Below are positions 53,675 through 63,768 of a stretch of 64,000 nucleotides of DNA, in pieces. Every line of letters starts with the position of its first letter. Position 1 is the first letter of the stretch. Below the pieces are notes generated by a model, which was given only the letters and a program-made list of their open reading frames with translations, was not told the DNA's origin and did not search any database. A program made the position numbers and the translations under genes. This DNA comes from Malaciobacter marinus (GTDB taxonomy: Bacteria; Campylobacterota; Campylobacteria; Campylobacterales; Arcobacteraceae), in the NCBI RefSeq assembly GCF_003544855.1, contig NZ_CP032101.1:2480001-2544000 (forward strand), written 5' to 3'.

Positions 53675-55171
53675 TTAAAAGAATCCCATTGCGTTTTTGC
53701 TATAAGAAGTTAAGATATTTTTTGTATGTCTATATGAATTTAACATCATCATATGTGTTTCTCTACCAATACCTGATTTTTTATATCCACCAAATGAAGC
53801 ATGTGATGGATACATATGATAACAATTTACCCAAACTCTACCAGCTTGAATTCCTCTACTTGCTTTATGTAATTGGTGCGCATCTCTTGACCAAACACCT
53901 GACCCCAATCCATAAACTGTATCATTTGCAATCTCTAAAGCTTCCTCTTCATCTTTAAATGTAGTTACAGCTAATACAGGTCCAAAAATCTCTTCTTGGA
54001 AGATTCTCATTTTATTGTGACCTTTAAAGATTGTTGGTTTAATATAGTTTCCATTAGGGAATGTTTTACTACTATACTCTTCACCACCAATTAATAACTC
54101 TGCACCCTCTTCTTTACCAATTTTAATATACTCTAAAATTTTCTCTTTTTGAGAAACAGAAGCTTGTGCACCCATCATATTATTTGGATCTAATGGATTA
54201 TCTTGAGTGATTTTTTCTACTCTTTCAAGAACTCTTTTCATAAATGGTTCATAAATTGATTCTTGAATTAATGCTCTTGATGGACAAGTACAAACTTCAC
54301 CACTATTAAATGCAAATAAAACTAAACCTTCAATTGCTTTATCAAAAAATTCATCATCTGCATCCATGATTGATTCAAAGAAAATATTTGGTGATTTTCC
54401 ACCTAATTCCAATGTTGAAGGAATAATATTTTCAGTTGCGTATTGCATAATTAATTGACCAGTTGTAGTTTCACCAGTAAAGCCAACTTTTTTAACATCT
54501 GGATGAGTAGAAAGAGCTTTTCCAATTTTTCCACCTGCACCATTTATAATATTAATTGCACCTTTTGGTAATACATCTTGAATTACTTCCATAAGTAATA
54601 AAATTGACATTGGTGTAGCACTTGCTGGCTTCATTACAATACAATTTCCAGCAGCTAATGCAGGTGCTAATTTCCACGCTGCCATTAATAATGGGAAATT
54701 CCATGGAATAATTTGTGCAACAACTCCATATGGTTCAGTAATCTCTTGAGATACAGTATCTTGGTCTAAATCAGATACACTTCCAGATTCACCTCTAATA
54801 ACAGAAGCAAAATATCTAAAGTGATCAACTACTAAAGGAAGATCTGCATTTAATGTTTCTCTAACTGTTTTACCATTATCTAAAGTTTCTGCAACAGCAA
54901 GTCTTTCTAAATTTGCTTCAATTGCATCTGCAACTTTATTTAACATTGTACTTTTTTCTATAACTGAAGTATTTTTATAAGTTTCAAAAGCTTTTTTTGC
55001 AGCACTTACAGCAAGCTCAACATCCTCTTCATTTGATCTAGGAATTCTTGTAAGTACTTCTCCATCTACAGGTGAAGTATTATCAAAATATTCCCCACTT
55101 TTTGGAGCAACCCACTCTCCACCAATAAAATTTTCATATTGTTCTTTAAATGTTGGTTTTGAATATGCCAT
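53675..55171 (-). CDS. Aldehyde dehydrogenase (AldB/ExaC type)
   Basis: The 498-residue NAD-dependent enzyme has IIPWNFPLLMAAWKLAPAL, the GFTGETTTGQ cofactor loop, LELGGKSPN with the catalytic glutamate region, NSGEVCTCPSRALIQ with the catalytic cysteine and the C-terminal NCYHMYPSHASFGGYKKSG. The CTCPSR pattern and the partner DUF779 fit the acetaldehyde-oxidising AldB/ExaC group. It probably oxidises acetaldehyde or another short aldehyde. A promoter should lie in the 170 bases divergent from the FIST kinase gene. Confidence 0.92.
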   Translation of the reverse strand: MAYSKPTFKEQYENFIGGEWVAPKSGEYFDNTSPVDGEVLTRIPRSNEEDVELAVSAAKKAFETYKNTSVIEKSTMLNKVADAIEANLERLAVAETLDNGKTVRETLNADLPLVVDHFRYFASVIRGESGSVSDLDQDTVSQEITEPYGVVAQIIPWNFPLLMAAWKLAPALAAGNCIVMKPASATPMSILLLMEVIQDVLPKGAINIINGAGGKIGKALSTHPDVKKVGFTGETTTGQLIMQYATENIIPSTLELGGKSPNIFFESIMDADDEFFDKAIEGLVLFAFNSGEVCTCPSRALIQESIYEPFMKRVLERVEKITQDNPLDPNNMMGAQASVSQKEKILEYIKIGKEEGAELLIGGEEYSSKTFPNGNYIKPTIFKGHNKMRIFQEEIFGPVLAVTTFKDEEEALEIANDTVYGLGSGVWSRDAHQLHKASRGIQAGRVWVNCYHMYPSHASFGGYKKSGIGRETHMMMLNSYRHTKNILTSYSKNAMGFF

Positions 55172-55343
55172 ATTTGTCCTTTAAATTTTTTTGTAAAGGA
55201 AATTCTACAAGAAAAGTATAGCATGAGTTTAGCTTTAAAATAGCAAGAAAATAGCGTTCTATAAATGCCTATTTAAAGGCTCTTTGGCAATGTCTTTTAA
55301 AAAGATTTATTAAAAACTTTTATTTTTATGCTAAAATCTATCT

Positions 55344-57263
55344 ATGAAAACATATAATTTTAGTATTGATAATCAAAATATAAACAATATAATCAACTTT
55401 TCAAAATTTAAAATATATGAAAATATTTTAGTACAAATATTTTGTGGAGACTCCAAACTTCAATATTACACAAATGAAATTTTAAAAAACCTACCAAATG
55501 CAAAATGTATTGGTGCAACAACAGATGGTGAAATCATTGAAAACAAAGTTACAACAAACAACACTATCATAAGCATTTCAATATTTGAAGATACATCTAT
55601 TAAAACCAATTACAGCACAATAAAAGACTCTTTTAAAAATGGTCAAGATTTAGCAAGAAAACTAATATCAGAAGATACAAAACTTCTTATTACTTTCACA
55701 GATGGAACAATTACAAATGCAGAAGAGTTTTTAAAAGGAATTGAATCTATAAATAACAAAGTTATTATTTGTGGTGGAATGGCAGGAGATAATAGTGAAT
55801 TTATTCAAACATATATCTCTTGTAATGAAAAAATATTTAAAAGAGGATCTGTTGCAGTTGCTTTAAATTCAAAAATATTAAAAGTATATAATGATTATAG
55901 GTTTAACTGGTCAACAATTGGAGTTGGACATACTATTGATAAAGTAAAAGATAATAGAGTTTATAGTATCTCAGGTATGAAACCAACAGATTTTTATGCA
56001 AAGTATTTAGGGCATGAAGTTGCAAAAGAGCTTCCAAGTACAGGTATTGAGTTTCCATTAATTATTGAGAATGGCTCACTAAAAACTGCAAGAGCAGTTT
56101 TGAAAAAACACGAAGATAAAAGTCTTAGTTTTTCTGGAAATTTCAAAGAAGGTGATATTGTAAAACTAGGTTTTGGAAATGCAGAGATGATTATGCAAAA
56201 CCCAATAAATGAGTTAAAAAATCTACTTGAAGAGTTTAAACCAGAAAGCTTTTTTTTATACTCATGCATGGCAAGAAGAAGATTTATGCCAAACTTTATA
56301 AATGTAGAGATTGAACCTTTTTCAAATATAACTTCAACAAGTGGATTTTTTACATATGCAGAATTTTTTCACAATAAAGGGCATAATGAACTTTTAAATC
56401 AAACCCTTACTATCATTGCATTAAGTGAAAATATCAATAATGAAAAAATAAAAATTAAAGAGACTGATAATAAAAGTGATACTAAATATGCAAGAACAAT
56501 AAAAGCACTTGCACATTTAATAGAACAATCTTCACAAGATTATGATGTACAAACAAAGAAATTACATAAACAAAAAGCATATTCAAATAGACTCTTAGCA
56601 TCACAAAGACAATTTTTAAGGCATGCAATACATGAAACAAATACTCCTTTATCAGTAATTATGGGGAATATTGAGCTTTATGAGATGATTAATGGTAAAA
56701 ATGAATATATTTCAAATATCGAAGTTGCCATGAAAAACATCTCTTCTATTTATGATGACCTTAGTTTTTTAATAAAAAAAGACCAATTAGTGTATAATAA
56801 AATTCAAATTGATTTAGTTGATTATATTAGAAGCAGAATTGATTTCTTTTCACAAGTTGCACTGCAAGTGAAGTCCAATTTTATTTTAAATACAAATCAA
56901 GAAACAATGCCAATATTTTTTAGTGAATCAAAACTACAAAGAATTATTGATAACAACCTAACAAATGCAATTAAATATACTTATGAAAATGAAAATATCT
57001 ATATTGATTTAAAAAATGAAGACAATAATTATATATTAAGTATATCAAGCCACTCTTGTGTGATTCAAGATCCTAAAAAAATTTTTGAAGAGTATTATAG
57101 AGAAGAAAAAACTAAAAAAGGTTTGGGTTTAGGTTTAAACTTAGTAAAAAAAGTTTGTCAAGAAGAAAATATTCAAATTGATGTTATTTCAGACAAGAAT
57201 AATACTTGTTTTACATATACTTTTAAAGGAGAAGCTAGTGAAAATCTTATTATTAGAAGATGA
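55344..57263 (+). CDS. FIST-domain cytoplasmic sensor histidine kinase
   Basis: The 639-residue protein has FIST_N (about 30-200; NILVQIFCGDSK, GATTDGEI, ITFTDGT) and FIST_C (about 210-360; FYAKYLGHE, FFLYSCMARRRF) and then a kinase half: phosphoacceptor RHAIHETNTPLSVI and an ATPase domain with DNNLTNAIKYTYEN and GLGLGLNLVKK. There is no membrane helix, so it senses a cytoplasmic ligand, perhaps an amino acid. There is no ribosome site; GCTAAAATC lies right before the ATG, as for a leaderless transcript. It overlaps its response regulator by 26 bases. Confidence 0.88.
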   Translation: MKTYNFSIDNQNINNIINFSKFKIYENILVQIFCGDSKLQYYTNEILKNLPNAKCIGATTDGEIIENKVTTNNTIISISIFEDTSIKTNYSTIKDSFKNGQDLARKLISEDTKLLITFTDGTITNAEEFLKGIESINNKVIICGGMAGDNSEFIQTYISCNEKIFKRGSVAVALNSKILKVYNDYRFNWSTIGVGHTIDKVKDNRVYSISGMKPTDFYAKYLGHEVAKELPSTGIEFPLIIENGSLKTARAVLKKHEDKSLSFSGNFKEGDIVKLGFGNAEMIMQNPINELKNLLEEFKPESFFLYSCMARRRFMPNFINVEIEPFSNITSTSGFFTYAEFFHNKGHNELLNQTLTIIALSENINNEKIKIKETDNKSDTKYARTIKALAHLIEQSSQDYDVQTKKLHKQKAYSNRLLASQRQFLRHAIHETNTPLSVIMGNIELYEMINGKNEYISNIEVAMKNISSIYDDLSFLIKKDQLVYNKIQIDLVDYIRSRIDFFSQVALQVKSNFILNTNQETMPIFFSESKLQRIIDNNLTNAIKYTYENENIYIDLKNEDNNYILSISSHSCVIQDPKKIFEEYYREEKTKKGLGLGLNLVKKVCQEENIQIDVISDKNNTCFTYTFKGEASENLIIRR

Positions 57264-57897
57264 CATTATGCTTAATAATGCAATAAAACAGTATTTAGAA
57301 TCAGTAGGTCATGCAATAGTTTCTACAAGAGATGGAAGAGAGTGTCTTGAAATAGTAGAGAAAAAGAAGTTTGATTTACTTATTTTAGATATAAATGTTC
57401 CCAATATTGATGGACTTACTATTCTTGAAGTATTACATGAAAAGAAAAAAGCAGTTCCAACTATTTATATATCTGCATTAATAGATATTGAAGATATATC
57501 AAAAGCTTTTAATATAGGATGCAATGACTATTTAAAAAAACCTTTTCATTTAAAAGAGTTACATCTAAGAATTAATAGACTTTTACAAAATAAAGTTATT
57601 CCTTTACAACATAAAAGATTATCAAATTATTATAGTTTTGATTTAGAAACGATGACTTTATACTTTAACAATGAACCTCATATTTTACCTAAAAGACAAC
57701 TTCTAATAATCGCTTTACTTGCAAAAAATAGAAGTTTAGTTGTAAATTATGATATGTTTAGAACATATGCATATGAAGATGATGATGTAGATATAGGTAC
57801 AATTAGAGCAGAAGTAAATAGAGTAAAAAAAGTTCTAAAAGAAGATTTTATAATAAATGTTAGAGGTGTTGGATATATGGTAGAAAGACCAAATTAG
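57238..57897 (+). CDS. OmpR-type response regulator of the FIST kinase
   Basis: The product has 219 residues from the GTG at 57238 (KILLLEDDIMLNNAIKQYL), which has AAAGGAG seven bases upstream inside the kinase gene; a longer frame from 57178 has no receiver homology in its first 20 residues. The receiver has EDD, LLILDINVPN (phosphorylation Asp), TIYISAL and YLKKPFHLKE. The winged helix has LPKRQLLIIALLAKN and TIRAEVNRVKKVL with RGVGYMVE. Its targets are unknown. Confidence 0.92.
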   Translation: MKILLLEDDIMLNNAIKQYLESVGHAIVSTRDGRECLEIVEKKKFDLLILDINVPNIDGLTILEVLHEKKKAVPTIYISALIDIEDISKAFNIGCNDYLKKPFHLKELHLRINRLLQNKVIPLQHKRLSNYYSFDLETMTLYFNNEPHILPKRQLLIIALLAKNRSLVVNYDMFRTYAYEDDDVDIGTIRAEVNRVKKVLKEDFIINVRGVGYMVERPN

Positions 57898-57977
57898 AAA
57901 ATTATTTAGCAAATTTTTTTGATTGACAATAAAGATTAATTAGCTAAAATTTTATGTAAATTATCAAAAGGTTTAAA

Positions 57978-58178
57978 ATGACAATTATAATTAATGGAGA
58001 AACAAAAGAGTTTAATGAAGATATCACTCTAATTGAAATAATAAAATCTTTACAAGTTGAAGATAAAGTTATGGCTGCTGCTGTTAATATGGAGATTGTA
58101 AAAAAAGATCAGTGGAATAGTTATACTTTAAATAACGAAGACAAATTAGAGTTACTTCAGTTTGTTGGTGGTGGATGA
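57978..58178 (+). CDS. thiS: Sulfur carrier protein ThiS
   Basis: The 66-residue ubiquitin-like protein ends in QFVGGG, the Gly-Gly tail that is thiocarboxylated to donate sulfur in thiamine thiazole synthesis. TIIINGETKEFNEDITL is the usual first hairpin. AAAAGG precedes the ATG. No other thiamine gene follows here; instead its stop overlaps yraN, an unusual neighbour. Confidence 0.93.
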   Translation: MTIIINGETKEFNEDITLIEIIKSLQVEDKVMAAAVNMEIVKKDQWNSYTLNNEDKLELLQFVGGG

Positions 58179-58522
58179 TAGGCAAAACTTTGAGTAAAAA
58201 CAAAGGAAATATAGCTGAAAATAAAGCTTGTGAATTTTTAATATCACAAGACTTTAAAATAATTGAAAAAAACTTTTATGCCAAAAAACTTGGTGAAATT
58301 GATATAATTGCAAAAAAAAACAATATATATCATTTTTGTGAAGTAAAATCAGCAAATGATTATGAAACTGCTATTAATAATATAAGTAAAAGCAAAATTT
58401 CTAAACTTACAAGAAGCATAGACTACTACTTACAAATTAAAAATCTAAACACAGCTTACACTTTAGATGCAATTATTGTTATTGATGAACAAATTACTCA
58501 TTTAGAAAATATTACTTTTTAA
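58175..58522 (+). CDS. YraN/UPF0102-family nuclease-like protein
   Basis: The 115-residue protein has the UPF0102 pattern: KGNIAENKACEFLISQDF, KKLGEIDIIAKKNNIYHFCE and EVKSANDYE, giving the E, D, E-x-K set of a PD-(D/E)XK nuclease fold. Its function in the cell is unknown; it is often placed near rnhB or DNA repair genes. Its start overlaps the stop of thiS (ATGA), so both are coupled. A terminator overlaps its stop codon. Confidence 0.9.
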   Translation: MIGKTLSKNKGNIAENKACEFLISQDFKIIEKNFYAKKLGEIDIIAKKNNIYHFCEVKSANDYETAINNISKSKISKLTRSIDYYLQIKNLNTAYTLDAIIVIDEQITHLENITF

Positions 58523-58545
58523 GTATAAAGCAAAGCTTTATACTT
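58521..58545. terminator. Bidirectional terminator between yraN and the chemoreceptor gene
   Basis: AAGTATAAAGC and GCTTTATACTT pair perfectly over 11 bases around AAA, between convergent genes, with T-rich sequence on one side. Confidence 0.8.
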
Positions 58546-61065
58546 TTAATTTTTACCTTTAAACTCTTTTTCATTTGTTTCTTCTACAATTTTCGTAGCA
58601 ACTCCATCTGTTTCCATAGCAATTTCTTGTGTTTGTGTTGCTATTGAAGCATTTTTTTGTGTTTGTTGATCTAGCATTGTCACAGCATCATTTATCTGTT
58701 CAATTCCACTTTTTTGCTCTTTTGAAGCGGCATTAACTTCATCAATTAACTCTATTGTTTCATTTATATTTTCATTTAATGATTTATACCCTTCAATCAT
58801 TTTTGTCGAAATTTCTTTACCTTCATTTGCTTTAAGTGTTGCACTTTCAACTATACTTTTAATCTCAGTTGCAGCTTCTGCACTTCTACTTGCTAGATTT
58901 CTCACTTCTGCTGCTACAACTGCAAAACCTTTTCCAGCTTCACCTGCTGTTGCTGCTTCTACTGCTGCATTTAAACTTAAAATATTTGTTTGAAATGCTA
59001 TTTGGTCAATTACTGTAATTGCTTGAGCAATTAGTTGTGTTTGCTCATTTATTTCATCCATTGATTTAGTTGTTTCAGAAGCCATTTTTTCACCTGCATT
59101 TACAGAAGTAGTTAGCATCTTTGCATTGTCATTCATTTTTTGTACATTATTTGAATTATTAATTACTGTACTTGTTATCTCTTCTAATGCGGCTGCTGTT
59201 TCTTCCAAACTTGCAGCTGCTTCATTTGCACTAGTACTTAAAGTATCTACATTAGATAATAGTAAATTAGAACTATTTTTTAAACTTTCTCCACTACTTT
59301 TATTTTCTACAAGCATAGAAGTTATCGAATCTCCTAAATTGTTTATTCCACCAATTAATTGTGCCAATTCACCTTTTAACTCTTTTTTATCAACACTATT
59401 TAAGTAGTTATAGTTTGAGTACTCATTTAACACACTCAAAATATTTTCAAAATTTCCTTCTAAATTATCAAGCATACTATTTATAAGATTTTTTAACTCA
59501 TTTAAACCTTGATTATTTGAATCAAGACTTATTCTATTTGTTAATACACCTGAGTTTACAATATTAATTACACTACTTGCATCACTAATTAGTGCTTTTT
59601 CTTCTTCTAATCCTATTTTTACTTTTTGGATATTATTATTTACTTCTTTTGCCATCATTCCAATTTCATCATTTGATGAGATTTTCAATTCTTCAATATC
59701 ATCTGCTTGTTTATTTAAATATTTAAAAAAGCCTAAAAGTGATACTTGAAAACTTTTAAGAGGTTTTACTATTATTTTATTAATAAAAAATAGTATAACA
59801 GCTGATACTAAAATTATTATTACAATAGATATAATTGCTATTAAATTTCTTAAATCATATGCTGGTGATAAAGCTTCTGATTTATCAATTTCTGCAATAA
59901 TTGTCCAAGAAGTAGTTGAAAAAATATCTATTTTACTAGATATACTTAAAACATCAATACCTCGGTAATCTTTAATTATTTCTTTAAAAGTTCTATTGTT
60001 ATCTAAACTATTTAAAGCATTTTTAGTTGAAGTTGTTTTTATTTCCCAAACACCAATTGTAGAATTTAATTCTTGTACTATTTTATCATCAATTGATTTT
60101 ATAAATCTTGAGTTATTTCTCATCTTATAATCACTACCAACTAAATAAACTTCTCCACTTTCACCTAAACCTGCATCTTTATATTTCCCCTCTAAAGCCA
60201 TTATTGCATTAATTCTATCTACTGGCATTTGAAAAATAAGTACACCTTTTTTTTCATTATTTATATATATAGGTGTTGCAATAAAAGAAGCTGCCAAATT
60301 ATAACTTGGTTCATAAGGAGCAAAATCTTCAAAAGCTAATTCATCTTTATTTAAATTTAATGCCTTTTTATATACTTTTGAAATTCCAGTATTATTATAT
60401 ACTCCTGTTTTTAAGTTTGTTGCAAAATCTTTTTCTTTAAAATCTGTATAGATTAGATTTCCATTTAAATCCACCATGAAAATATCATATAATCCAAATT
60501 CTGTTAAAAACTTATCAAAACTTTTATGATATTTTTTATGCGCACTCATATAAGAAGAATCATATTTACTATTATAAACCAAAGAGTTCTTTTCACCCAA
60601 ACTCTCTTTATTATCTGTAATAAATATATATTGTGCAATTAAAGCACTATTTAAAGTAGGTAAATAGTTTCCAATTGATTTTTTTGATTGTGAATTTGGA
60701 ACATCATAATTTACAGAATTTAAATAATTTTTTGAAAAATCTTTTTTTAATTGATTTTTCACTTCAAAAATATCTAAATTTATCTCTTCTTCTAATTTAT
60801 AAAAACCATCTTCAAACTCTAAAAAAGATTTTTTTGTAGTTTCAGAATTAGCAAGAGAAACTAAAAGAGATTTTAAAGATATAAAATAATCGGACACTTC
60901 TTTTTTCTTTACAGTATTTAGTGTCATTAACTTATTAAATTCAGCATCTAATAAAGCCTCAGTTGATTTATTTACAGATATTACTGTAATCAAAGTACCT
61001 AAAAAAATCAATGCAATCACAGTTGCAATTGTAAGTTTTGTTTTTATATTTATATTTTTAAACAT
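58546..61065 (-). CDS. Methyl-accepting chemotaxis protein with large periplasmic sensor
   Basis: The 839-residue receptor has a helix at about 9-32, a long double-Cache-like periplasmic sensor to about 410 ([33 protein letters not shown]), a second helix at about 412-435, a HAMP region and the cytoplasmic signalling domain with its hairpin tip [17 protein letters not shown]. At the tip the usual Arg of VEAARAGE is Thr. It senses an extracellular ligand that I cannot name and directs CheA/CheW. The C-terminus lacks a CheR-binding pentapeptide. It has its own terminator and sits alone. Confidence 0.93.
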   Translation of the reverse strand: MFKNINIKTKLTIATVIALIFLGTLITVISVNKSTEALLDAEFNKLMTLNTVKKKEVSDYFISLKSLLVSLANSETTKKSFLEFEDGFYKLEEEINLDIFEVKNQLKKDFSKNYLNSVNYDVPNSQSKKSIGNYLPTLNSALIAQYIFITDNKESLGEKNSLVYNSKYDSSYMSAHKKYHKSFDKFLTEFGLYDIFMVDLNGNLIYTDFKEKDFATNLKTGVYNNTGISKVYKKALNLNKDELAFEDFAPYEPSYNLAASFIATPIYINNEKKGVLIFQMPVDRINAIMALEGKYKDAGLGESGEVYLVGSDYKMRNNSRFIKSIDDKIVQELNSTIGVWEIKTTSTKNALNSLDNNRTFKEIIKDYRGIDVLSISSKIDIFSTTSWTIIAEIDKSEALSPAYDLRNLIAIISIVIIILVSAVILFFINKIIVKPLKSFQVSLLGFFKYLNKQADDIEELKISSNDEIGMMAKEVNNNIQKVKIGLEEEKALISDASSVINIVNSGVLTNRISLDSNNQGLNELKNLINSMLDNLEGNFENILSVLNEYSNYNYLNSVDKKELKGELAQLIGGINNLGDSITSMLVENKSSGESLKNSSNLLLSNVDTLSTSANEAAASLEETAAALEEITSTVINNSNNVQKMNDNAKMLTTSVNAGEKMASETTKSMDEINEQTQLIAQAITVIDQIAFQTNILSLNAAVEAATAGEAGKGFAVVAAEVRNLASRSAEAATEIKSIVESATLKANEGKEISTKMIEGYKSLNENINETIELIDEVNAASKEQKSGIEQINDAVTMLDQQTQKNASIATQTQEIAMETDGVATKIVEETNEKEFKGKN

Positions 61066-61472
61066 TTTGAATCCTTTTTTTATTCATTATGAAACTATAT
61101 CATTTCATGGTAATAGAAAAGTATTATTTTAAATCAACTATAATTTTATGAGTATTTTTTTATAATAAATACACTTTTCATTCATTTAATAAGAAAATTC
61201 ATAAACTTCTTAACTTTATAAAATATTTAGTAATATGCTTTTTATTCTAAAATACTCTTAAAGTTTTAATTTGACACTAATTGTAATGTTTGATTTACTA
61301 AATGTAGAAAGATAAAGTAGCTAGAATATCTAGCTACTTTAATATGAGGAGGAGTACTAAAATTAGTACAAAATTATTATAACTTTGCACTATAGCAAAA
61401 CAGTAGCACATGAAAATTTTAAGTAAAATTTAGATATTTTTAAATATAATACTAAAACTTTTAGGAGATGCC
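61066..61472. other. 407-base intergenic region with two hairpins
   Basis: No gene is seen between the divergent chemoreceptor and BioF-like genes. It holds the two promoters, a hairpin at 61314-61340, a smaller palindrome GTACTAAAATTAGTAC at 61354-61369, and AGGAGGAG at 61347-61354 without a matching start codon. A small RNA ending at the first hairpin is possible. Confidence 0.6.
61314..61340 (+). terminator. Isolated terminator-like hairpin
   Basis: AAAGTAGCTAGA pairs perfectly with TCTAGCTACTTT around ATA. No gene on the plus strand ends near it, so it may terminate a short untranslated RNA or a readthrough message. Confidence 0.5.
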
Positions 61473-62564
61473 TTGTATTCTAAAGAACTTAAATCTATCA
61501 AAAAATCTAATCGTTTTAGAACAAGAGAGATTTTTGATGAAAGTCTAATTGATTTAGCTTCAAATGATTATTTAGGTCTTACTACGAATAAACTACTTTT
61601 TCAAAAAGCTTATGAAAGAGTTTTAGAAGAAAACTACACAGCACCAAAAGCTTCTCAATTAGTAAATGGCTATAATAAAATTCATAAAGAGTTTGAAACC
61701 CTACTTTGCAAAGCAAATAAATTTGAAAGTGCAATTACAGTTGGTTCTGGTTTTTTAGCTAATATTTCACTTATTGAGGCACTAGTTAGAAAAAAAGATA
61801 GACTTTTTATAGATGAACAATATCATGCAAGTGGAATACTTGCAACTAAACTTCTAAATAAAAATCAAGTAATAACTTTTAAACACAATGATATTGATGA
61901 TTTAAAACAAAAATTCAAAGAATTTTCAGACTCTAGAAATATTATAGCAATTGAAGGTGTTTACTCTATGCAAGGAGATTTAGCCCCTAAAGAGATTTTT
62001 GATTTTGCTGATGAAGTAAAAGCTTTACTTATTGTAGATGAGGCTCATTCAAGTGGAGTAATAGGAGAAAACTTACTAGGTATTTTTGATTACTATAAAA
62101 TTCAGCCAAAAGAAAATCATATAAAAATGGGAACTCTTGGAAAAGCTTATGGAAGTTATGGTGCTTATATTTTAGGAAGCTTTCATATAATTGAGTACTT
62201 GCAAAATAGAGCAAAAGCCATTATTTACACAACTGCTCCCTCACTATTTGATATTAGCTTAGCTTTGCAATCTTTAAAATATATTTTAAATAATAAAGTA
62301 AATTTAAAATCTTCTATAAAAGCAAGACTTAATATTGTAAAAGATGTATTAAATATAAACTCAAAGAGTTTAATTATTCCAATTGATATTGGTGATAATA
62401 AAAAAGTTTTAGAAATTCAAGAAGAACTTAAAAAACATGGTTTCTTAGTTGGTGCGATACGTCAACCTACAGTAAAAAGTGCAATTATTAGACTTATTGC
62501 AAAAATTGATATTAATGAGAAAAATTTAAAGTTTGTATGTAACTTTTTAAAGGAGAATAGATGA
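61473..62564 (+). CDS. BioF-like PLP-dependent aminoacyl transferase
   Basis: The 363-residue protein belongs to the alpha-oxoamine synthase family (8-amino-7-oxononanoate synthase, BioF). LIDLASNDYLGLTTNK, VGSGFLANISLIEAL, LIVDEAHSSGVIGEN and the PLP lysine in KMGTLGKAYGSYGAYI are clear. It makes 7-keto-8-aminopelargonate from pimeloyl-ACP and alanine, or a related ketone. Start: TTG, with TTAGGAG upstream; no in-frame ATG is near. It overlaps the next gene by four bases and no other biotin gene is visible here. Confidence 0.82.
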   Translation: MYSKELKSIKKSNRFRTREIFDESLIDLASNDYLGLTTNKLLFQKAYERVLEENYTAPKASQLVNGYNKIHKEFETLLCKANKFESAITVGSGFLANISLIEALVRKKDRLFIDEQYHASGILATKLLNKNQVITFKHNDIDDLKQKFKEFSDSRNIIAIEGVYSMQGDLAPKEIFDFADEVKALLIVDEAHSSGVIGENLLGIFDYYKIQPKENHIKMGTLGKAYGSYGAYILGSFHIIEYLQNRAKAIIYTTAPSLFDISLALQSLKYILNNKVNLKSSIKARLNIVKDVLNINSKSLIIPIDIGDNKKVLEIQEELKKHGFLVGAIRQPTVKSAIIRLIAKIDINEKNLKFVCNFLKENR

Positions 62565-62800
62565 AAAAAATAGTTTTACTTTGTTTTATCACACTTTTCA
62601 CTTATGCTAAAGACAATATAATACAACCTAAAAAATGTGAGATTGTAAAACTTTCAAATTTTACAACTTTAGTTTCTTGTCATAAACTTGATTATATAGT
62701 TCAAACTAAAGAAGCAAGAAGAGATGATGAAGATAATATAAAAAAGATAACTGTTTTAACAAAACAAGACAGCAAAATTATAATAAAAAAAAGAGACTAA
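62561..62800 (+). CDS. Small exported protein of unknown function
   Basis: The 79-residue product has a signal peptide (KKIVLLCFITLFTYAKD) and a short mature part of about 60 residues with two cysteines (KKCEIV and LVSCHKLDY), which may form a disulfide, and a basic end (KIIIKKRD). It starts with AAGGAG upstream and overlaps the BioF-like gene by four bases. The carbonic anhydrase gene starts two bases after its stop. I do not recognise it. Confidence 0.6.
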   Translation: MKKIVLLCFITLFTYAKDNIIQPKKCEIVKLSNFTTLVSCHKLDYIVQTKEARRDDEDNIKKITVLTKQDSKIIIKKRD

Positions 62801-62801
62801 A

Positions 62802-63452
62802 ATGCAAGAGTTAATAAAAGGGAATAAAAGATTTAGAGAAGATAAGTTCCCAGAATTAAAAGAAAATGTTGAAAAACTAGTAAAAGATGGTCAAAAACCT
62901 GAAGTTTTATTTATTGGATGTTCAGATAGTAGAGTTACTCCTGATATAATGCTTGATGTTAATCCAGGTGATATGTTTATTTTAAGAAATGTCGGTAATT
63001 TTGTACCTCCTTTTAAGTGTGATGAAGATTATCATGGTAGTGCTGCTGCTATTGAATATGCTGTTTCAGTTTTAGAAGTTAAACACATAATAGTTTGTGG
63101 TCATTCTCATTGTGGTGCGTGTCAAAGTTTATACACTGAAATTCCTTTAGAAAAAGAGAAAGTTGTTCATGTTAAAAAATGGCTAGAGCTAGGTTCAAAA
63201 GCAAAAGAGAGAACATTAAGCTTGATTAAAGACCCAAATGACAAAGAAAAGCTTTATAGACTAACTGAAAAAATATCTGTAACTTATCAATTAAAGAACT
63301 TATTAACATATCCTGATGTAAAAAGAAGGGTTGATAATGGAAGTTTACAAATACATGGATGGTATTATAAATTAGAAGATGGTTCAATTGATTGTTATGA
63401 TCAAGAAACTCAAAAATTTAAAAATTTAGAAGAGTGTATAAATGGAAAATGA
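62802..63452 (+). CDS. Beta-class carbonic anhydrase
   Basis: The 216-residue enzyme has the zinc ligands and dyad: LFIGCSDSRVTPD (Cys, Asp, Arg), then VCGHSHCGACQSL (His and Cys). LRNVGNFVPPF and the HGSAAAIEYAV block match cyanobacterial-type beta carbonic anhydrases. It interconverts carbon dioxide and bicarbonate in the cytoplasm. It begins two bases after the small exported gene and overlaps the next gene by eleven bases. Confidence 0.94.
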   Translation: MQELIKGNKRFREDKFPELKENVEKLVKDGQKPEVLFIGCSDSRVTPDIMLDVNPGDMFILRNVGNFVPPFKCDEDYHGSAAAIEYAVSVLEVKHIIVCGHSHCGACQSLYTEIPLEKEKVVHVKKWLELGSKAKERTLSLIKDPNDKEKLYRLTEKISVTYQLKNLLTYPDVKRRVDNGSLQIHGWYYKLEDGSIDCYDQETQKFKNLEECINGK

Positions 63453-63759
63453 AGTCAGAAGAATACCCAAAAAAAGTAAAATCATAATCTTAATTTTAGC
63501 TCTAATTGCTATTATATGCTTTTTATTGTTAACTTACTTAAAAGAATTAAAAGTAACAGGGATTTTAAACTCTCTTGGCTATAAACAAATTAGTAATGTA
63601 ACAGTAATAAATAAATTAAGTGTTGAGAACAAAGAGACAAGAAGAAAGGGTTCAGTTTATAAAATCCTTTTTTATAATGATAAAACAAATCAAGAGTGTA
63701 TTGGTTTTTTACATAAAGATAATTCAAATCAATATTACGAAGACTTTGATTGTAAATAG
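63442..63759 (+). CDS. Single-pass membrane protein of unknown function
   Basis: The 105-residue product has a basic N-terminus (RRIPKKSK), one membrane helix (IIILILALIAIICFLLLTYL) and an exterior part of about 65 residues with two cysteines (TNQECIGF and EDFDCK). It starts inside the end of the carbonic anhydrase gene, so it is translationally coupled to it. No family is recognised. Confidence 0.6.
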   Translation: MENEVRRIPKKSKIIILILALIAIICFLLLTYLKELKVTGILNSLGYKQISNVTVINKLSVENKETRRKGSVYKILFYNDKTNQECIGFLHKDNSNQYYEDFDCK

Positions 63760-63768
63760 TAGGTATAA

